Positions 8,746 through 18,464 of a DNA stretch of 64,000 nucleotides are shown here, piece by piece (within the stretch, counting starts at the first letter, position 1; each line of letters begins with the position of its first letter). The stretch spans positions 1 to 64,000 of the forward strand of contig CAIZHQ010000003.1 of assembly GCA_903932865.1 (NCBI GenBank). Direction: 5' to 3'. Made by a program: the position numbers and the translations under genes. Below the pieces are notes generated by a model, which worked only from the letters and a program-made list of their open reading frames with translations, ran no database searches and was not told the origin of the DNA. This stretch comes from an uncultured Burkholderiales bacterium. GTDB lineage: Bacteria > Pseudomonadota > Gammaproteobacteria > Burkholderiales > Burkholderiaceae_C.

Positions 8746-8763
8746 GGCGCTTTTTCTCGTCAT

Positions 8764-10413
<1,650 letters not shown>

Positions 10414-10450
10414 GGTCGTCTCCTTGGGTTGGTTTTATGTTTTGAAAATC

Positions 10451-11608
10451 TCAGGCTGGCACGTTTTTGCGACCAGCGCGGGTACGCGCGATGATGGTTT
10501 TCATGATCTGCGCTGTACCGTCACCGATTTGGAAGCCCAGCACATCGCGAAGGCGCTGCTCCATCAGGCCCCTGTCATATCCGCCGTGCCCAAAGCACAG
10601 TAGGCACTGGTGTATGACGTCATAGGCCAGCTTCGGACCCCACCACTTGGCCATGCCGGCCTCGGCTGAATGAGGTAGGCCTTGATCTTTGAGCCAGAGG
10701 CCTTGAAGGCAAACCAAGCGTGCCCCTTCTACTTCAGTGTCATATTGAGCCAACGGGTGAGTTACACCTTGGAAAGCCGACAGTGGCTGGCCGAAGGCTT
10801 GGCGCTGCGTGATGTATTCCCAGGTTTCGTCCAGTGCCGCACGAGCTACGGCCAGGCATTGCAGGCCAATCAGAGAGCGTGAGTAATCAAAGCCGTGCAT
10901 GACTTGCACAAAGCCTTTGTTCTCGTCACCTAAACGGTGACTGACGGGAATTCGAACGTTCTCAAAGAAGATAGAGCCTCGACCGATCGAACGCTGGCCA
11001 TGGCAGTCAAAGCGACTGGTGGTTAAGCCGGGCGTGTCCATTGGCACCAGCAGCGCAGTAACACCGTGTGCGCCGTCTTCGGGCTTACCTGTGCGGCCAA
11101 AGACAACAGTGATGTCGGCCTGGTCGGCAGCTGAGATGGAAGTTTTCTCGCCATTGATGACGTAAAAGTCACCGTCACGCTCCACGCGCAGGCGCAGATT
11201 TGCTGCATCCGAACCACCTCGTGGCTCGGTCAAAGCGATGGCGCAGATCGCTCGACCCTCGCGGATCTTGTCAAGCCAAGGGCGCACAATTTCGGGGTTG
11301 CCGTACTTGTAAAGAATTTGGCTGTTGAGCGAGGCCAGCAGGTTCAGATATGAAAAGCTAAGGTCTGCCCTTGCGATTTCTTCGTGCACAACGCCAGCAG
11401 CCACACATCCCATGCCCATACCGCCAAATTCCTCTGGGACTTCAGGACAAATAAAGCCCAATTCGCCCATTTCACGCAGCAAGGCGCGGTCAAACTCGCG
11501 GGTCTTATCGCGCTCCAAAAAACCGGGTTTGATTTTTTCATCGGCAAAGCGGCGCACCGTCTGTGCCAGAGCCTGAAGATCTTGGGTGATGTAAGGATTG
11601 GGATTCAT
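10451..11608 (-). CDS. aliB: Cyclohexanecarboxyl-CoA dehydrogenase (AliB-type)
   Basis: A 385-residue acyl-CoA dehydrogenase with an N-terminal helical domain, ALTEPRGGSDAANLRLRVERD near residue 120, RQAFGQPLSAFQGVTH near 265 and a C-terminal FQIGDGTAQIMKTIIAR loop. At the place where many family members have the catalytic Glu of YEGT, this protein has Asp363 (GDGT). Next to aliA, badI and badH it should convert cyclohexanecarboxyl-CoA to cyclohex-1-ene-1-carboxyl-CoA, passing electrons to ETF. The gap to badI is 22 bp. Confidence 0.86.
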   Translation of the reverse strand: MNPNPYITQDLQALAQTVRRFADEKIKPGFLERDKTREFDRALLREMGELGFICPEVPEEFGGMGMGCVAAGVVHEEIARADLSFSYLNLLASLNSQILYKYGNPEIVRPWLDKIREGRAICAIALTEPRGGSDAANLRLRVERDGDFYVINGEKTSISAADQADITVVFGRTGKPEDGAHGVTALLVPMDTPGLTTSRFDCHGQRSIGRGSIFFENVRIPVSHRLGDENKGFVQVMHGFDYSRSLIGLQCLAVARAALDETWEYITQRQAFGQPLSAFQGVTHPLAQYDTEVEGARLVCLQGLWLKDQGLPHSAEAGMAKWWGPKLAYDVIHQCLLCFGHGGYDRGLMEQRLRDVLGFQIGDGTAQIMKTIIARTRAGRKNVPA

Positions 11609-11630
11609 TGAGATTTCTCTATTTGGGCGC

Positions 11631-12413
11631 TTACTTGGCGAACTTACGGAAGTCGGGCTTGCGCTTTTCCTGCAAAGCTTTCACGCCTTCGCGCGACTCT
11701 TCCGTGTCGTAGTAAAGCTTGAGCGCGTACATGCCCATGCCAGCAATACCCGACTGGTGAGCGGTATCCATATTGAAGCTGCGCTTGGCAATCGCAATCG
11801 CGGTAGGGCTGCGCTCGCAGATGGTTTCTGCCCATTCCTGCACAGTGGCGTCGAGTTGCTCGTGCGGCACGCAGATATTGGCCAGGCCCATGTCCACAGC
11901 CTCTTGGCCGGAATAGCGCTTATTGAGATACCAGATTTCGCGGGCCTTCTTCTCGCCGACCACGCGGGCCAGGAAGGCGGTGCCGTAGCCGGGGTCGACC
12001 GAGCCCATCTTGGGGCCGACCTGGCCGAAGATGGCTTTTTCAGAGCAGATGGTCAGGTCGCAGATGGTGCACAGCACGTTGCCGCCGCCAATCGCAAAGC
12101 CCTGCACCCGGGCGATCACGGGTTTTGGCACATCGCGGATGGCGGTGTGCAGCTCTTCCATCGGCAGGCCGATGGTGCCCCGACCGTCGTAGTTGCCGTC
12201 GTGGGCCGACTGGTCGCCACCTGTGCAAAAAGCGCGGTCACCAGCCCCGGCCAGCACGATGCAGCCGATGTCGCGGTCGTAACCGGCTTTGTTCAGGGCC
12301 TTGATGATTTCGTCGCAGGTGGTGCCGCGAAATGCGTTCATCTTTTCTGGGCGGTTGATCGTGATCCAAGCGACGCCGTTGCGGTTTTCGTAAAGGATGT
12401 CTTCAAATTGCAT
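11631..12413 (-). CDS. badI: 2-Ketocyclohexanecarboxyl-CoA hydrolase (BadI, ring cleavage)
   Basis: A crotonase-superfamily protein of 260 residues from MQFEDILYENRNGVAW. Motifs include FCTGGDQSAHDGNYDGRGTIG near 65-90, QGFAIGGGNVLCTICDLT near 105 and GQVGPKMGSVDPGYGTAFLAR near 130. These resemble MenB (naphthoate synthase) more than ordinary hydratases, as is known for BadI, which runs a reverse Dieckmann reaction that opens the ring to pimeloyl-CoA. The length equals that remembered for BadI. It sits between badH and aliB as in R. palustris. Confidence 0.9.
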   Translation of the reverse strand: MQFEDILYENRNGVAWITINRPEKMNAFRGTTCDEIIKALNKAGYDRDIGCIVLAGAGDRAFCTGGDQSAHDGNYDGRGTIGLPMEELHTAIRDVPKPVIARVQGFAIGGGNVLCTICDLTICSEKAIFGQVGPKMGSVDPGYGTAFLARVVGEKKAREIWYLNKRYSGQEAVDMGLANICVPHEQLDATVQEWAETICERSPTAIAIAKRSFNMDTAHQSGIAGMGMYALKLYYDTEESREGVKALQEKRKPDFRKFAK

Positions 12414-12448
12414 GGGGTTCTCCAATGAATAGGTGGAAATTTGATCGA

Positions 12449-13216
12449 TCAGCCGTGCATGGTCAGACCGCCCGAGACGCTCAGGACTTGGCCGGTGATG
12501 AAGGCCGAGTCGGCGCTGCTCAGGAAGACGATGGCACCAGCCAGGTCATCGGGTTGACCCAGACGACCCAGTGGAATGGCCTTCTTGAAGGCGTCCATGA
12601 GTTTTTCGGGATTGGAAGCGCCTTCGGCGAAACCGGCCAGCAAAGCGGTGTCGGTCGGTCCGGGGCAGACCACGTTGACGGTGATGTTGTGACGGGCGTG
12701 CTCGCGTGCCAGGGTTTTGGACAAAGCGACCAGGCCGCCCTTGCAAGCGGCGTAAACGGCTTCGCCGGACGAACCGCCACGGGCCGCGTCAGACGCGATG
12801 TTGACGATGTGACCGCCGCCGCGTCCCACCATGCCGGGCAACACGGCGTGGTGCATGTGCAAAGCGCCTGTCAGATTGATGGCGATCAACTTGTCCCACT
12901 CAGCGGGCACGGTTTTGGTGAAGGGTTTGAAGATGTCCCAACCAGCGTTGTTGACCAAGATATCGATGGGCCCAAGCTGAGCTTCAGCGGCCGCAACTGC
13001 AGCATCGACCTGGGCACGATCGGTGATGTTGCAAGCAAAAGCCTGAGCCTTGCCACCAGCGGCCACGATGCCGTTGGCCACTTTCTGGGCAGCTTCCATG
13101 TTCATGTCGAACACCGCAACCTGAGCGCCTTCTTCGGCAAAACGGCGGCAAGTGGCCCCGCCAATACCGCCGCCGCCACCGGTCACAATCGCTGTTTTGC
13201 CTTTTAGGTCTTTCAT
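12449..13216 (-). CDS. badH: 2-Hydroxycyclohexanecarboxyl-CoA dehydrogenase (BadH)
   Basis: A classical short-chain dehydrogenase of 255 residues starting MKDLKGKTAIVTGGGGG. It has the cofactor motif TGGGGGIGG at 13-21, NNAGWD near 90, the catalytic Ser in NIASDA near 140, the YAACK Tyr/Lys pair near 153-157 and PGPTDTALL near 185. It oxidises 2-hydroxycyclohexanecarboxyl-CoA to the ketone used by BadI, with NAD. It is the first gene of the minus-strand catabolic operon and faces badR across a 133-bp gap that contains a perfect 14-bp palindrome. Confidence 0.9.
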   Translation of the reverse strand: MKDLKGKTAIVTGGGGGIGGATCRRFAEEGAQVAVFDMNMEAAQKVANGIVAAGGKAQAFACNITDRAQVDAAVAAAEAQLGPIDILVNNAGWDIFKPFTKTVPAEWDKLIAINLTGALHMHHAVLPGMVGRGGGHIVNIASDAARGGSSGEAVYAACKGGLVALSKTLAREHARHNITVNVVCPGPTDTALLAGFAEGASNPEKLMDAFKKAIPLGRLGQPDDLAGAIVFLSSADSAFITGQVLSVSGGLTMHG

Positions 13217-13268
13217 GACTTTCTCCGTGAATTGAAATGGATTGGAAAATTCAGGATGCCAAACATAT

Positions 13269-13282
13269 GACAACATGTTGTC
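13269..13282. promoter_or_regulatory. Candidate BadR operator (palindrome)
   Basis: GACAACATGTTGTC is a perfect 14-base palindrome located 53 bases upstream of the badH start and 67 upstream of badR. MarR-family repressors usually bind such dyads in the divergent gap. The inner ten bases, CAACATGTTG, recur at 13418-13427 inside the badR coding sequence. Binding is inferred; no promoter boxes were convincingly placed. Confidence 0.5.
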
Positions 13283-13349
13283 TCATTCTAGGGTTTCCCC
13301 ACGTTCCCCCTCAAGTCTTTTTCGTGTTCAATAACCTATCGTTTTCCCT

Positions 13350-13859
13350 ATGCCACAAATCAAAGACGCTCGCATGGAATTGGCTAATCGAATTTTTTTC
13401 AAACTGTATCAGTGTGCCAACATGTTGCATAAAACAGGCAGCCGTGCAGTTCAGGACGAAGGCCTGACCACTCAGCAATGGGCGGTTCTTGGGGCGCTGT
13501 CTCGTCCAGAGGCGGCAGAGGGGATGGGCGTAGGAGAGCTGGCGCGATACCTCATGGTCAGTCGACAAAACTTGTCGGGTTTGATCACCCGCATGACGCG
13601 CGATGGCCACATCGAGATGAGCACCGATGGACGTGATCGCCGCTCGCGCCTCGTGGTGATGACCGAGTCGGGGCGTCACATTTGGATGGACCTGGCGCAG
13701 CCCAAGATCAAGGCCTATTACGAGCAGGCCCTGCAAGATTTCTCAATGGGCGATATGGCCCATACCCTGCATTACTTTCTCAAGTTGCTCGACAACATGG
13801 AAAAGATTGATCAAAAAATTTCTGCGTCAGATGAAGACGACACACGAGATGGCGAGTAG
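13350..13859 (+). CDS. badR: MarR-family regulator, BadR-like
   Basis: A 169-residue winged-helix protein. The MarR core runs from LTTQQWAVLGALSRP (residue ~36) through MVSRQNLSGLITRMTRDGHIEMSTDGRDRRSRLVVMTESG (recognition helix and wing), with C-terminal dimerisation helices. It is divergent from badH exactly as BadR is in R. palustris, where it represses the cyclohexanecarboxylate genes and responds to 2-ketocyclohexanecarboxyl-CoA (recalled from the literature). An in-frame ATG at 13374 (MELANR) is an alternative start. Confidence 0.8.
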   Translation: MPQIKDARMELANRIFFKLYQCANMLHKTGSRAVQDEGLTTQQWAVLGALSRPEAAEGMGVGELARYLMVSRQNLSGLITRMTRDGHIEMSTDGRDRRSRLVVMTESGRHIWMDLAQPKIKAYYEQALQDFSMGDMAHTLHYFLKLLDNMEKIDQKISASDEDDTRDGE

Positions 13860-14264
13860 GAATTGTGATCACCTGCATACCGTCTTATGTTTTGATGACC
13901 TCAAAAGGCTGATTGCATTCGTTTGTGCGACCTAGTCTGAACGACCGCTACCAGCCTTAAGCCGACAGCCTGCCATGAAAAGCCCTCAGACAACAGGCAC
14001 GACTGCCCATCGGGTTGAATAATTCGGCGACTTTCGCTCTTGCCGCATTTGCCAGTCTTTGTACGCACCTTGCGTGGAGATCTTCACTGCTCCCCGCCCA
14101 TACCGCTTGTTCAGCGTGTACAACGCCTGCATCAGACGTTGATTGCCTGCTGGCGCAGCCGCTTACACGATGCATCAAGCGTAAATCCAAAAAATCGAAC
14201 CTTCATCCGAACTAAGCTTTCTGAATATTTTTAGAAGCTTCAACACTAGAAGTCAGCAGCTTGG
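13860..14264. other. Intergenic stretch without recognised gene
   Basis: About 400 bases separate badR from the XRE-type gene. The short frames here have no recognisable motifs and no good ribosome-binding sites. I see no clear hairpin-plus-U-run terminator after badR and no RNA gene. It may be decayed DNA at the edge of the catabolic block. Confidence 0.4.
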
Positions 14265-14708
14265 TTATGCCGTAGCAGACTGCCCCAGCTTGGCCGCAAC
14301 TTCGCGCTTGCCCATCTTCCGTACCGCCGAGATTGCGGCCAGTTGGCTTGCTCGGGGTTTTGTCTTACCAGTTTCCCAGTGATACACGCTTTGCGCGGAA
14401 ACGCCCAATAGCTTGCCCATCTCCGCAGCGCTGATATTCAGCTTCTTACGCAATGCAGCAAAACCCGCAACACGGAAGCGCAGGGAAGTACCCGATTCGT
14501 CTTCTGCGTTTTCTACTACTTTCGCACGGCCAGTGCCCTTACCCAGCTTCTTAATCTGCGTTTCAAGACTAGCAATACGACGCTTGAGTGCGGCGATTTC
14601 GCTACGGTATGCAGCAGTCGCCTTTTTCAGGGCTTGCGTTTCAGCGCGCACTTCTTTCTTGGCAAGGCGGCTTATTTCGTTTTTGAGTTGGTTGGCAAAC
14701 GTGGACAT
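14265..14708 (-). CDS. Coiled-coil plus XRE-type helix-turn-helix protein
   Basis: Predicted 147 residues from MSTFANQLKNEISRLAKKEV. Residues ~5-60 are a charged, heptad-like helical region (EVRAETQALKKATAAY and on), probably a coiled coil. Residues ~85-140 form an XRE-type DNA-binding domain, with LNISAAEMGKLLGVSAQSVY followed by HWETGKTKPRASQLAAI. An upstream extension to 14939 is open but looks non-coding. Its target and role are unknown. It stands alone between two catabolic clusters, next to a recombinase gene, so a link to a mobile element is possible but unproven. Confidence 0.7.
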   Translation of the reverse strand: MSTFANQLKNEISRLAKKEVRAETQALKKATAAYRSEIAALKRRIASLETQIKKLGKGTGRAKVVENAEDESGTSLRFRVAGFAALRKKLNISAAEMGKLLGVSAQSVYHWETGKTKPRASQLAAISAVRKMGKREVAAKLGQSATA

Positions 14709-15110
14709 TTGGGGTTCCTTTGGTGCGATGGTACCAATTCGTGGGGGAAATCCCACTGTTTTCAAGGTGAACGCATTGCAAGCAGCGCATGGCCAAGCCA
14801 TAAACGGCGCATAAAACGGGCTATAACCCACGGTCTCCAGAGTCCGAATGCTCAGGGTGCTGGATCCGTAGATCACAGCTTGTTGGACATCTGCAGCACC
14901 TATCTGATCCGATATCCACAGCCCTAAATCGTTATCCACAAAAAATCTAAGAAAACGTGCTTTTCCAATGATTCAGCACGTAAGTCGTTGTTTTTGCTAA
15001 GCCTGAAGAACCCATGTTTTCGCTTGGAAACCCGCCAATTTGGCGGGTTTCAGGTCGCCCATTTGAGTCAATGAAAACACAATAGAACTAACAGAAACTA
15101 CTGATTAAAG
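14709..15110. other. Intergenic stretch with a palindromic hairpin
   Basis: No gene is supported here. A perfect inverted repeat at 15028-15050 (AAACCCGCC, AATTT centre, GGCGGGTTT) could act as a bidirectional terminator or recombination site, but there is no long U-run. A single TTATCCACA at 14932-14940 matches a DnaA box but is isolated. The recombinase gene starts 60 bases after the hairpin. Confidence 0.4.
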
Positions 15111-15692
15111 GTGACGCAGATGGCCCAAGCAAGAACACTCGGCAATGAGGAATTGCTGCAATTACTGGATTACTTAGGCACGCGTGCACATGCTGCACGC
15201 AATCGCGCAATGTTGCTACTCACGCACCTTGCAGGACTGCGCGTTTCCGAGGTGGCTTATTTGCGCTGGAGCGATGTAACGTCGGAAGATGGGACGGTGC
15301 GCAATGAAGTTCGTCTAATGGCGGACATGACGAAAAACGGAATCGCTAGGACCGTGTACGTGAGCAGCAAACTCCGCGCAGAACTGCAGGCATATGCGGA
15401 TCAAGCTCGCTGCATCAACCGCAACTATCCCTTCTTTTACAGCCAGAAGAGTTTAAAGACCGGCTTCTCCGCAAACAGCCTGACCCAGACCTTTGCTCTG
15501 ATGTACGCCGGTGCTGGCATGGAAGGCGCTACAAGCCACACTGGTCGCAGAACATTTCTGACCAAACTCGCCAACCAAAACACGCCGATTCATTTACTCA
15601 AGACCTTGGCCGGACACAAGAGCATCAGCACAACGGCTACTTATCTTTACAGCAATCCCACATTGCTCAAGGCTGCGGTGGAGTTGGCGTAA
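15111..15692 (+). CDS. Short tyrosine recombinase (catalytic domain only)
   Basis: A 193-residue tyrosine recombinase from a GTG start; an ATG at 15120 (MAQARTL) is equally possible. All the catalytic residues are visible: Arg44 in GLRVSEV, Lys75 in TKNGIART, His143 and Arg146 in SHTGRR, His169 in LAGHKSI and nucleophile Tyr178 in ATYLY. The usual N-terminal SAM-like core-binding domain is missing, since full enzymes are about 300-400 residues. It could be a functional minimal integrase-like protein or the surviving part of a larger one. Immediately downstream lies an IS30 fragment. Confidence 0.75.
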   Translation: MTQMAQARTLGNEELLQLLDYLGTRAHAARNRAMLLLTHLAGLRVSEVAYLRWSDVTSEDGTVRNEVRLMADMTKNGIARTVYVSSKLRAELQAYADQARCINRNYPFFYSQKSLKTGFSANSLTQTFALMYAGAGMEGATSHTGRRTFLTKLANQNTPIHLLKTLAGHKSISTTATYLYSNPTLLKAAVELA

Positions 15693-15703
15693 AACTTGTG
15701 CCT

Positions 15704-15787
15704 ACTTATCCGTGCGACAAAAGCTATCACGTGTCACGTGATACCATCTACCGCAGCCTGTTCATTCAAGCGCGTGGCGCGCAGTGA
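15704..15787 (+). pseudogene. Internal fragment of an IS30-family transposase
   Basis: In one plus-strand frame the DNA reads TYPCDKSYHVSRDTIYRSLF, then IQARGAQ and a stop. This corresponds to the highly conserved IS30 transposase segment around YxVSHETIYRSLFxQARG. No flanking transposase sequence or terminal repeats are evident, so it is a small relic. It explains the apparent TATCACGTG/CACGTGATA dyad at 15725-15743. Confidence 0.65.
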
Positions 15788-16088
15788 CGTGAATATGGTT
15801 TTTTGGGATTTTTCTGACAGGCATCTCTTCACCTAAAATAATGAATATTTATAAACTCATTATTGGGTTATGACATGTCCTGAGCTGACTCAGATGCCTG
15901 GTGTACATAAACAGATTTATTTCATGAGTGGTCACGCCACTCTTAAAATTTCTTTGGCATCAAACTGTAAAACAGCGCAGAGCTTGCAACAAGTTTGCGG
16001 AGAACGGGCGATTTATCCCAGCTTAGCAGTTTGTTATCAGCAGAAAAGTAAGATAGTTTTTCAACGCTCTCGATCAGCTTGGCCCAAG

Positions 16089-17264
16089 CTAACCGATAGT
16101 TGCAAGCACCTCGGCCGTATGTTCTCCGAGCTCAGGCAAATGACCAGACTTTCGCCGAACTCCATCGAGGTTCATGGGCATACCTGGGATGAAAATAGGC
16201 TTTCGGTCACTGTAAGACACCTCTACAAATAGGTCTTTGGAAATCCCTGACTGACCAGGCTCCACTTGCGACAGAGTGCGAATAGCGCCTGCGACGACCC
16301 CTCCTTTTGCCAAAAGATCACACAAGGCCTCTGAAGACATGTCGCTCAATGCCGCTTCCAACGTTTGCATCAAAAGCTCGCGATGGGTTACCCGTTCTTT
16401 GTTCGTTGAAAAACGTGGATCAGCTGCCAGCTCCGGTTTGCCGATGATTTGACATAGTTTTGAAAAATGGTCTTCGGTGTAAGCGGAGAGGACCACCTGG
16501 CCGTCCTTTGTGTTCAGCACGTCCGCTGCTGGCGCCATGGTTGGCTGCCCGTTACCTTTGCGTAAAGGCATCACCTGGGTCAGGCGATATTCCGCCCAAG
16601 CGTTCGAAATAGCAGCAACGGCCACATCTATGAGTGAAATGTCCACTAGGCCACCTTTGCCTGTCACGCCCCGGCGAATCAGTGAAGCCATCACGCCAGT
16701 GGCCAGGGTCTGACCCGCCAAGACATCGACCACGGTGAAACCGACGCGTACAGGATCACGACCAGCTTCGCCATTGAGGCTCATCATGCCGCTTTCAGCT
16801 TGTGCCGCAATGTCAAAACCAGCACGAATGCTAGACGGGCCTTGTTGACCAAAACCGCTGACTTGCCCGTAGATAAGCCGTGGGGCGAGTGCCAGTAGGC
16901 GATCTGGGCCGAGGCCCACTTTCTCCATGGATCCGGGTCGTGCGTTTTGCAAAACCACGTCAGCACCTACAGCAAGCTGGCGTGCCTTTTCGCGATCCTG
17001 TTCTGAACGCAGGTCCAGTACAACTGAACGCTTACCTCGATTGTAGGCACTGAACATGGGCCCGGCCGCATCGCTGGCCCAGCCCGATTGACGTGCCGCA
17101 TCTCCTGCTGGAGATTCCACCTTGATGACATCCGCGCCCAGATCTGCAAGTACCTGCGCTGCAGAGGGAACAGCAATGAATTGACCGAATTCGATGACCC
17201 TAAGGCCATGCAAAGGCAGATCAGCAGGATCCTGGTCTATTGAGGAAGTATTTTTCTGAGGCAT
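16089..17264 (-). CDS. CaiB/BaiF-family (type III) CoA-transferase
   Basis: Predicted 391 residues from MPQKNTSSIDQDPADLPLHG; a longer upstream frame exists but overlaps the next gene. Family landmarks are LRVIEFGQFIAVPSAAQVLADLGADVIKVE near the N-terminus, YNRGKRSVVLDL near 85, FDIAAQAESGMM near 140 and a VVDVLAG segment near 180 that should carry the catalytic Asp. Type III transferases move CoA between carboxylic acids. It is the last gene of the minus-strand arm and starts 25 bp after the acyl-CoA dehydrogenase stop, so it may activate or recycle the substrate of that pathway. Substrate unknown. Confidence 0.8.
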   Translation of the reverse strand: MPQKNTSSIDQDPADLPLHGLRVIEFGQFIAVPSAAQVLADLGADVIKVESPAGDAARQSGWASDAAGPMFSAYNRGKRSVVLDLRSEQDREKARQLAVGADVVLQNARPGSMEKVGLGPDRLLALAPRLIYGQVSGFGQQGPSSIRAGFDIAAQAESGMMSLNGEAGRDPVRVGFTVVDVLAGQTLATGVMASLIRRGVTGKGGLVDISLIDVAVAAISNAWAEYRLTQVMPLRKGNGQPTMAPAADVLNTKDGQVVLSAYTEDHFSKLCQIIGKPELAADPRFSTNKERVTHRELLMQTLEAALSDMSSEALCDLLAKGGVVAGAIRTLSQVEPGQSGISKDLFVEVSYSDRKPIFIPGMPMNLDGVRRKSGHLPELGEHTAEVLATIG

Positions 17265-17289
17265 CAAAAGATTCCAGACTGGCCAAATA

Positions 17290-18456
17290 TCATGTCGGAT
17301 CGGCGGCCGCAACAGCCGCCATGGTGCGCTTGGCAATATTGATGAGGTGAATTTGTGAGGTCCCTTCGTAGAGACGGAAAAGACGCACATCACGGTAAAA
17401 CCGTTCTGCCACGTTGTCGGCGATGTAGCCACCACCGCCAAAGACTTGCACGGCACGGTCGGCTACACGTCCGCAAACCTCAGAGGCGAACAGCTTACAC
17501 ATAGATGCTTCCATCGTGACGTCTTCACCAGCATCACGTTTTCTGGCGGTTTCCAGCACCAGGGCGCGCGCTGCATGAACCTCGGTGTTACTCTCAGCAA
17601 TCATGTGTTGAACCAACTGAAATTCACCCACGGGCTGGCCAAATTGCTGGCGAGACTGAGCTCGCTTGACCATTTCGGCCACCAGCCGCAAAGCGGGCCC
17701 CACACACAACCCCGCCAGGTTTATACGTTGCTTATTGAGCGTCTTCATGGCCGTGCGAAAGCCCTGGCCTTCTACCCCGCCGATGATGGCACTCGCCGGG
17801 ACTCGGACACGGTCGAGAATGACTTCACCCACGGGCGAGCCATGCTGTCCCAGCTTGCGGTATGCAGGCGGTGTGGACAAACCGGCCGCACCACGCTCAA
17901 TGAGGAACGCTGAAATGCCAGCCGCGCCAGTACTGTCGGGGGCAGTGCGCGCAAAAACCGTGAACAAACCGGCAATGGGCGCATTGGTGATGTAGCACTT
18001 GTGACCGGTGATGATGAAGTCATCACCATCTCGAGCCGCGGTGGTTTTTTGAGCAGTGGCATCAGAGCCGGCTTGAGGCTCGGTCAATGCAAAACACCCA
18101 GTAACGCGACCACTGGCCAGCTGTGGTAACCATTTGGATTTTTGATCGGGTGTGCCATCGACCACCAGAGACTCTGATGCGATGCCGGTATTACCGCCGA
18201 AGCGGGCACGGAATGTCGTCGCCACCTGAGAGACCTCGATGTTCACCAGTGCCAGCTCTTCTGTCGTCAACCCTGCGCCCCCATACGCCTCGGGAATGCT
18301 GTGGCCAAAAAGCCCTTTGTTGCGCATGCGCTCGACCAGCACCTCGGGGATTTCATCGGTTCGATCAACTTGATCTTCCATTGGCTGGCACTCTGTGCGC
18401 ACAAAATGCCGGATATCGGCCAAAAATGCAGAAAAGGTTTCAGGGTTTCTAATCAT
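17290..18456 (-). CDS. Acyl-CoA dehydrogenase
   Basis: A 388-residue acyl-CoA dehydrogenase with FALTEPQAGSDATAQKT near 127, GHKCYITNAPIAGLFTVFART near 150, RQQFGQPVGEFQLVQHMIAES near 268 and the catalytic loop LYEGTSQIHLINIAKRTM at the C-terminus with its Glu intact. It is close in style to the dehydrogenase at 6784-7944, suggesting a shared branched or alicyclic substrate class. It lies between an SDR gene and the CoA-transferase on the same strand, with gaps of 8 and 25 bp. Confidence 0.85.
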   Translation of the reverse strand: MIRNPETFSAFLADIRHFVRTECQPMEDQVDRTDEIPEVLVERMRNKGLFGHSIPEAYGGAGLTTEELALVNIEVSQVATTFRARFGGNTGIASESLVVDGTPDQKSKWLPQLASGRVTGCFALTEPQAGSDATAQKTTAARDGDDFIITGHKCYITNAPIAGLFTVFARTAPDSTGAAGISAFLIERGAAGLSTPPAYRKLGQHGSPVGEVILDRVRVPASAIIGGVEGQGFRTAMKTLNKQRINLAGLCVGPALRLVAEMVKRAQSRQQFGQPVGEFQLVQHMIAESNTEVHAARALVLETARKRDAGEDVTMEASMCKLFASEVCGRVADRAVQVFGGGGYIADNVAERFYRDVRLFRLYEGTSQIHLINIAKRTMAAVAAADPT

Positions 18457-18464
18457 TTAAGCAC

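Noticed and set aside
13957-14190. Small open frames between badR and the XRE gene
   Set aside because: No motifs, no good ribosome-binding sites and unlikely composition; they look like chance frames.
14932-14940. TTATCCACA DnaA box as a replication origin
   Set aside because: Only one perfect box is seen, with no AT-rich repeats and no replication gene nearby.
15725-15743. Perfect TATCACGTG/CACGTGATA dyad that looks like an operator
   Set aside because: It lies inside a conserved IS30 transposase coding segment (YHVSRDTIYRSL), so the symmetry is most simply explained by coding sequence.
15870-16232. 120-residue plus-strand frame overlapping the CaiB gene
   Set aside because: No recognisable motif, and it overlaps the well-supported CoA-transferase on the opposite strand.
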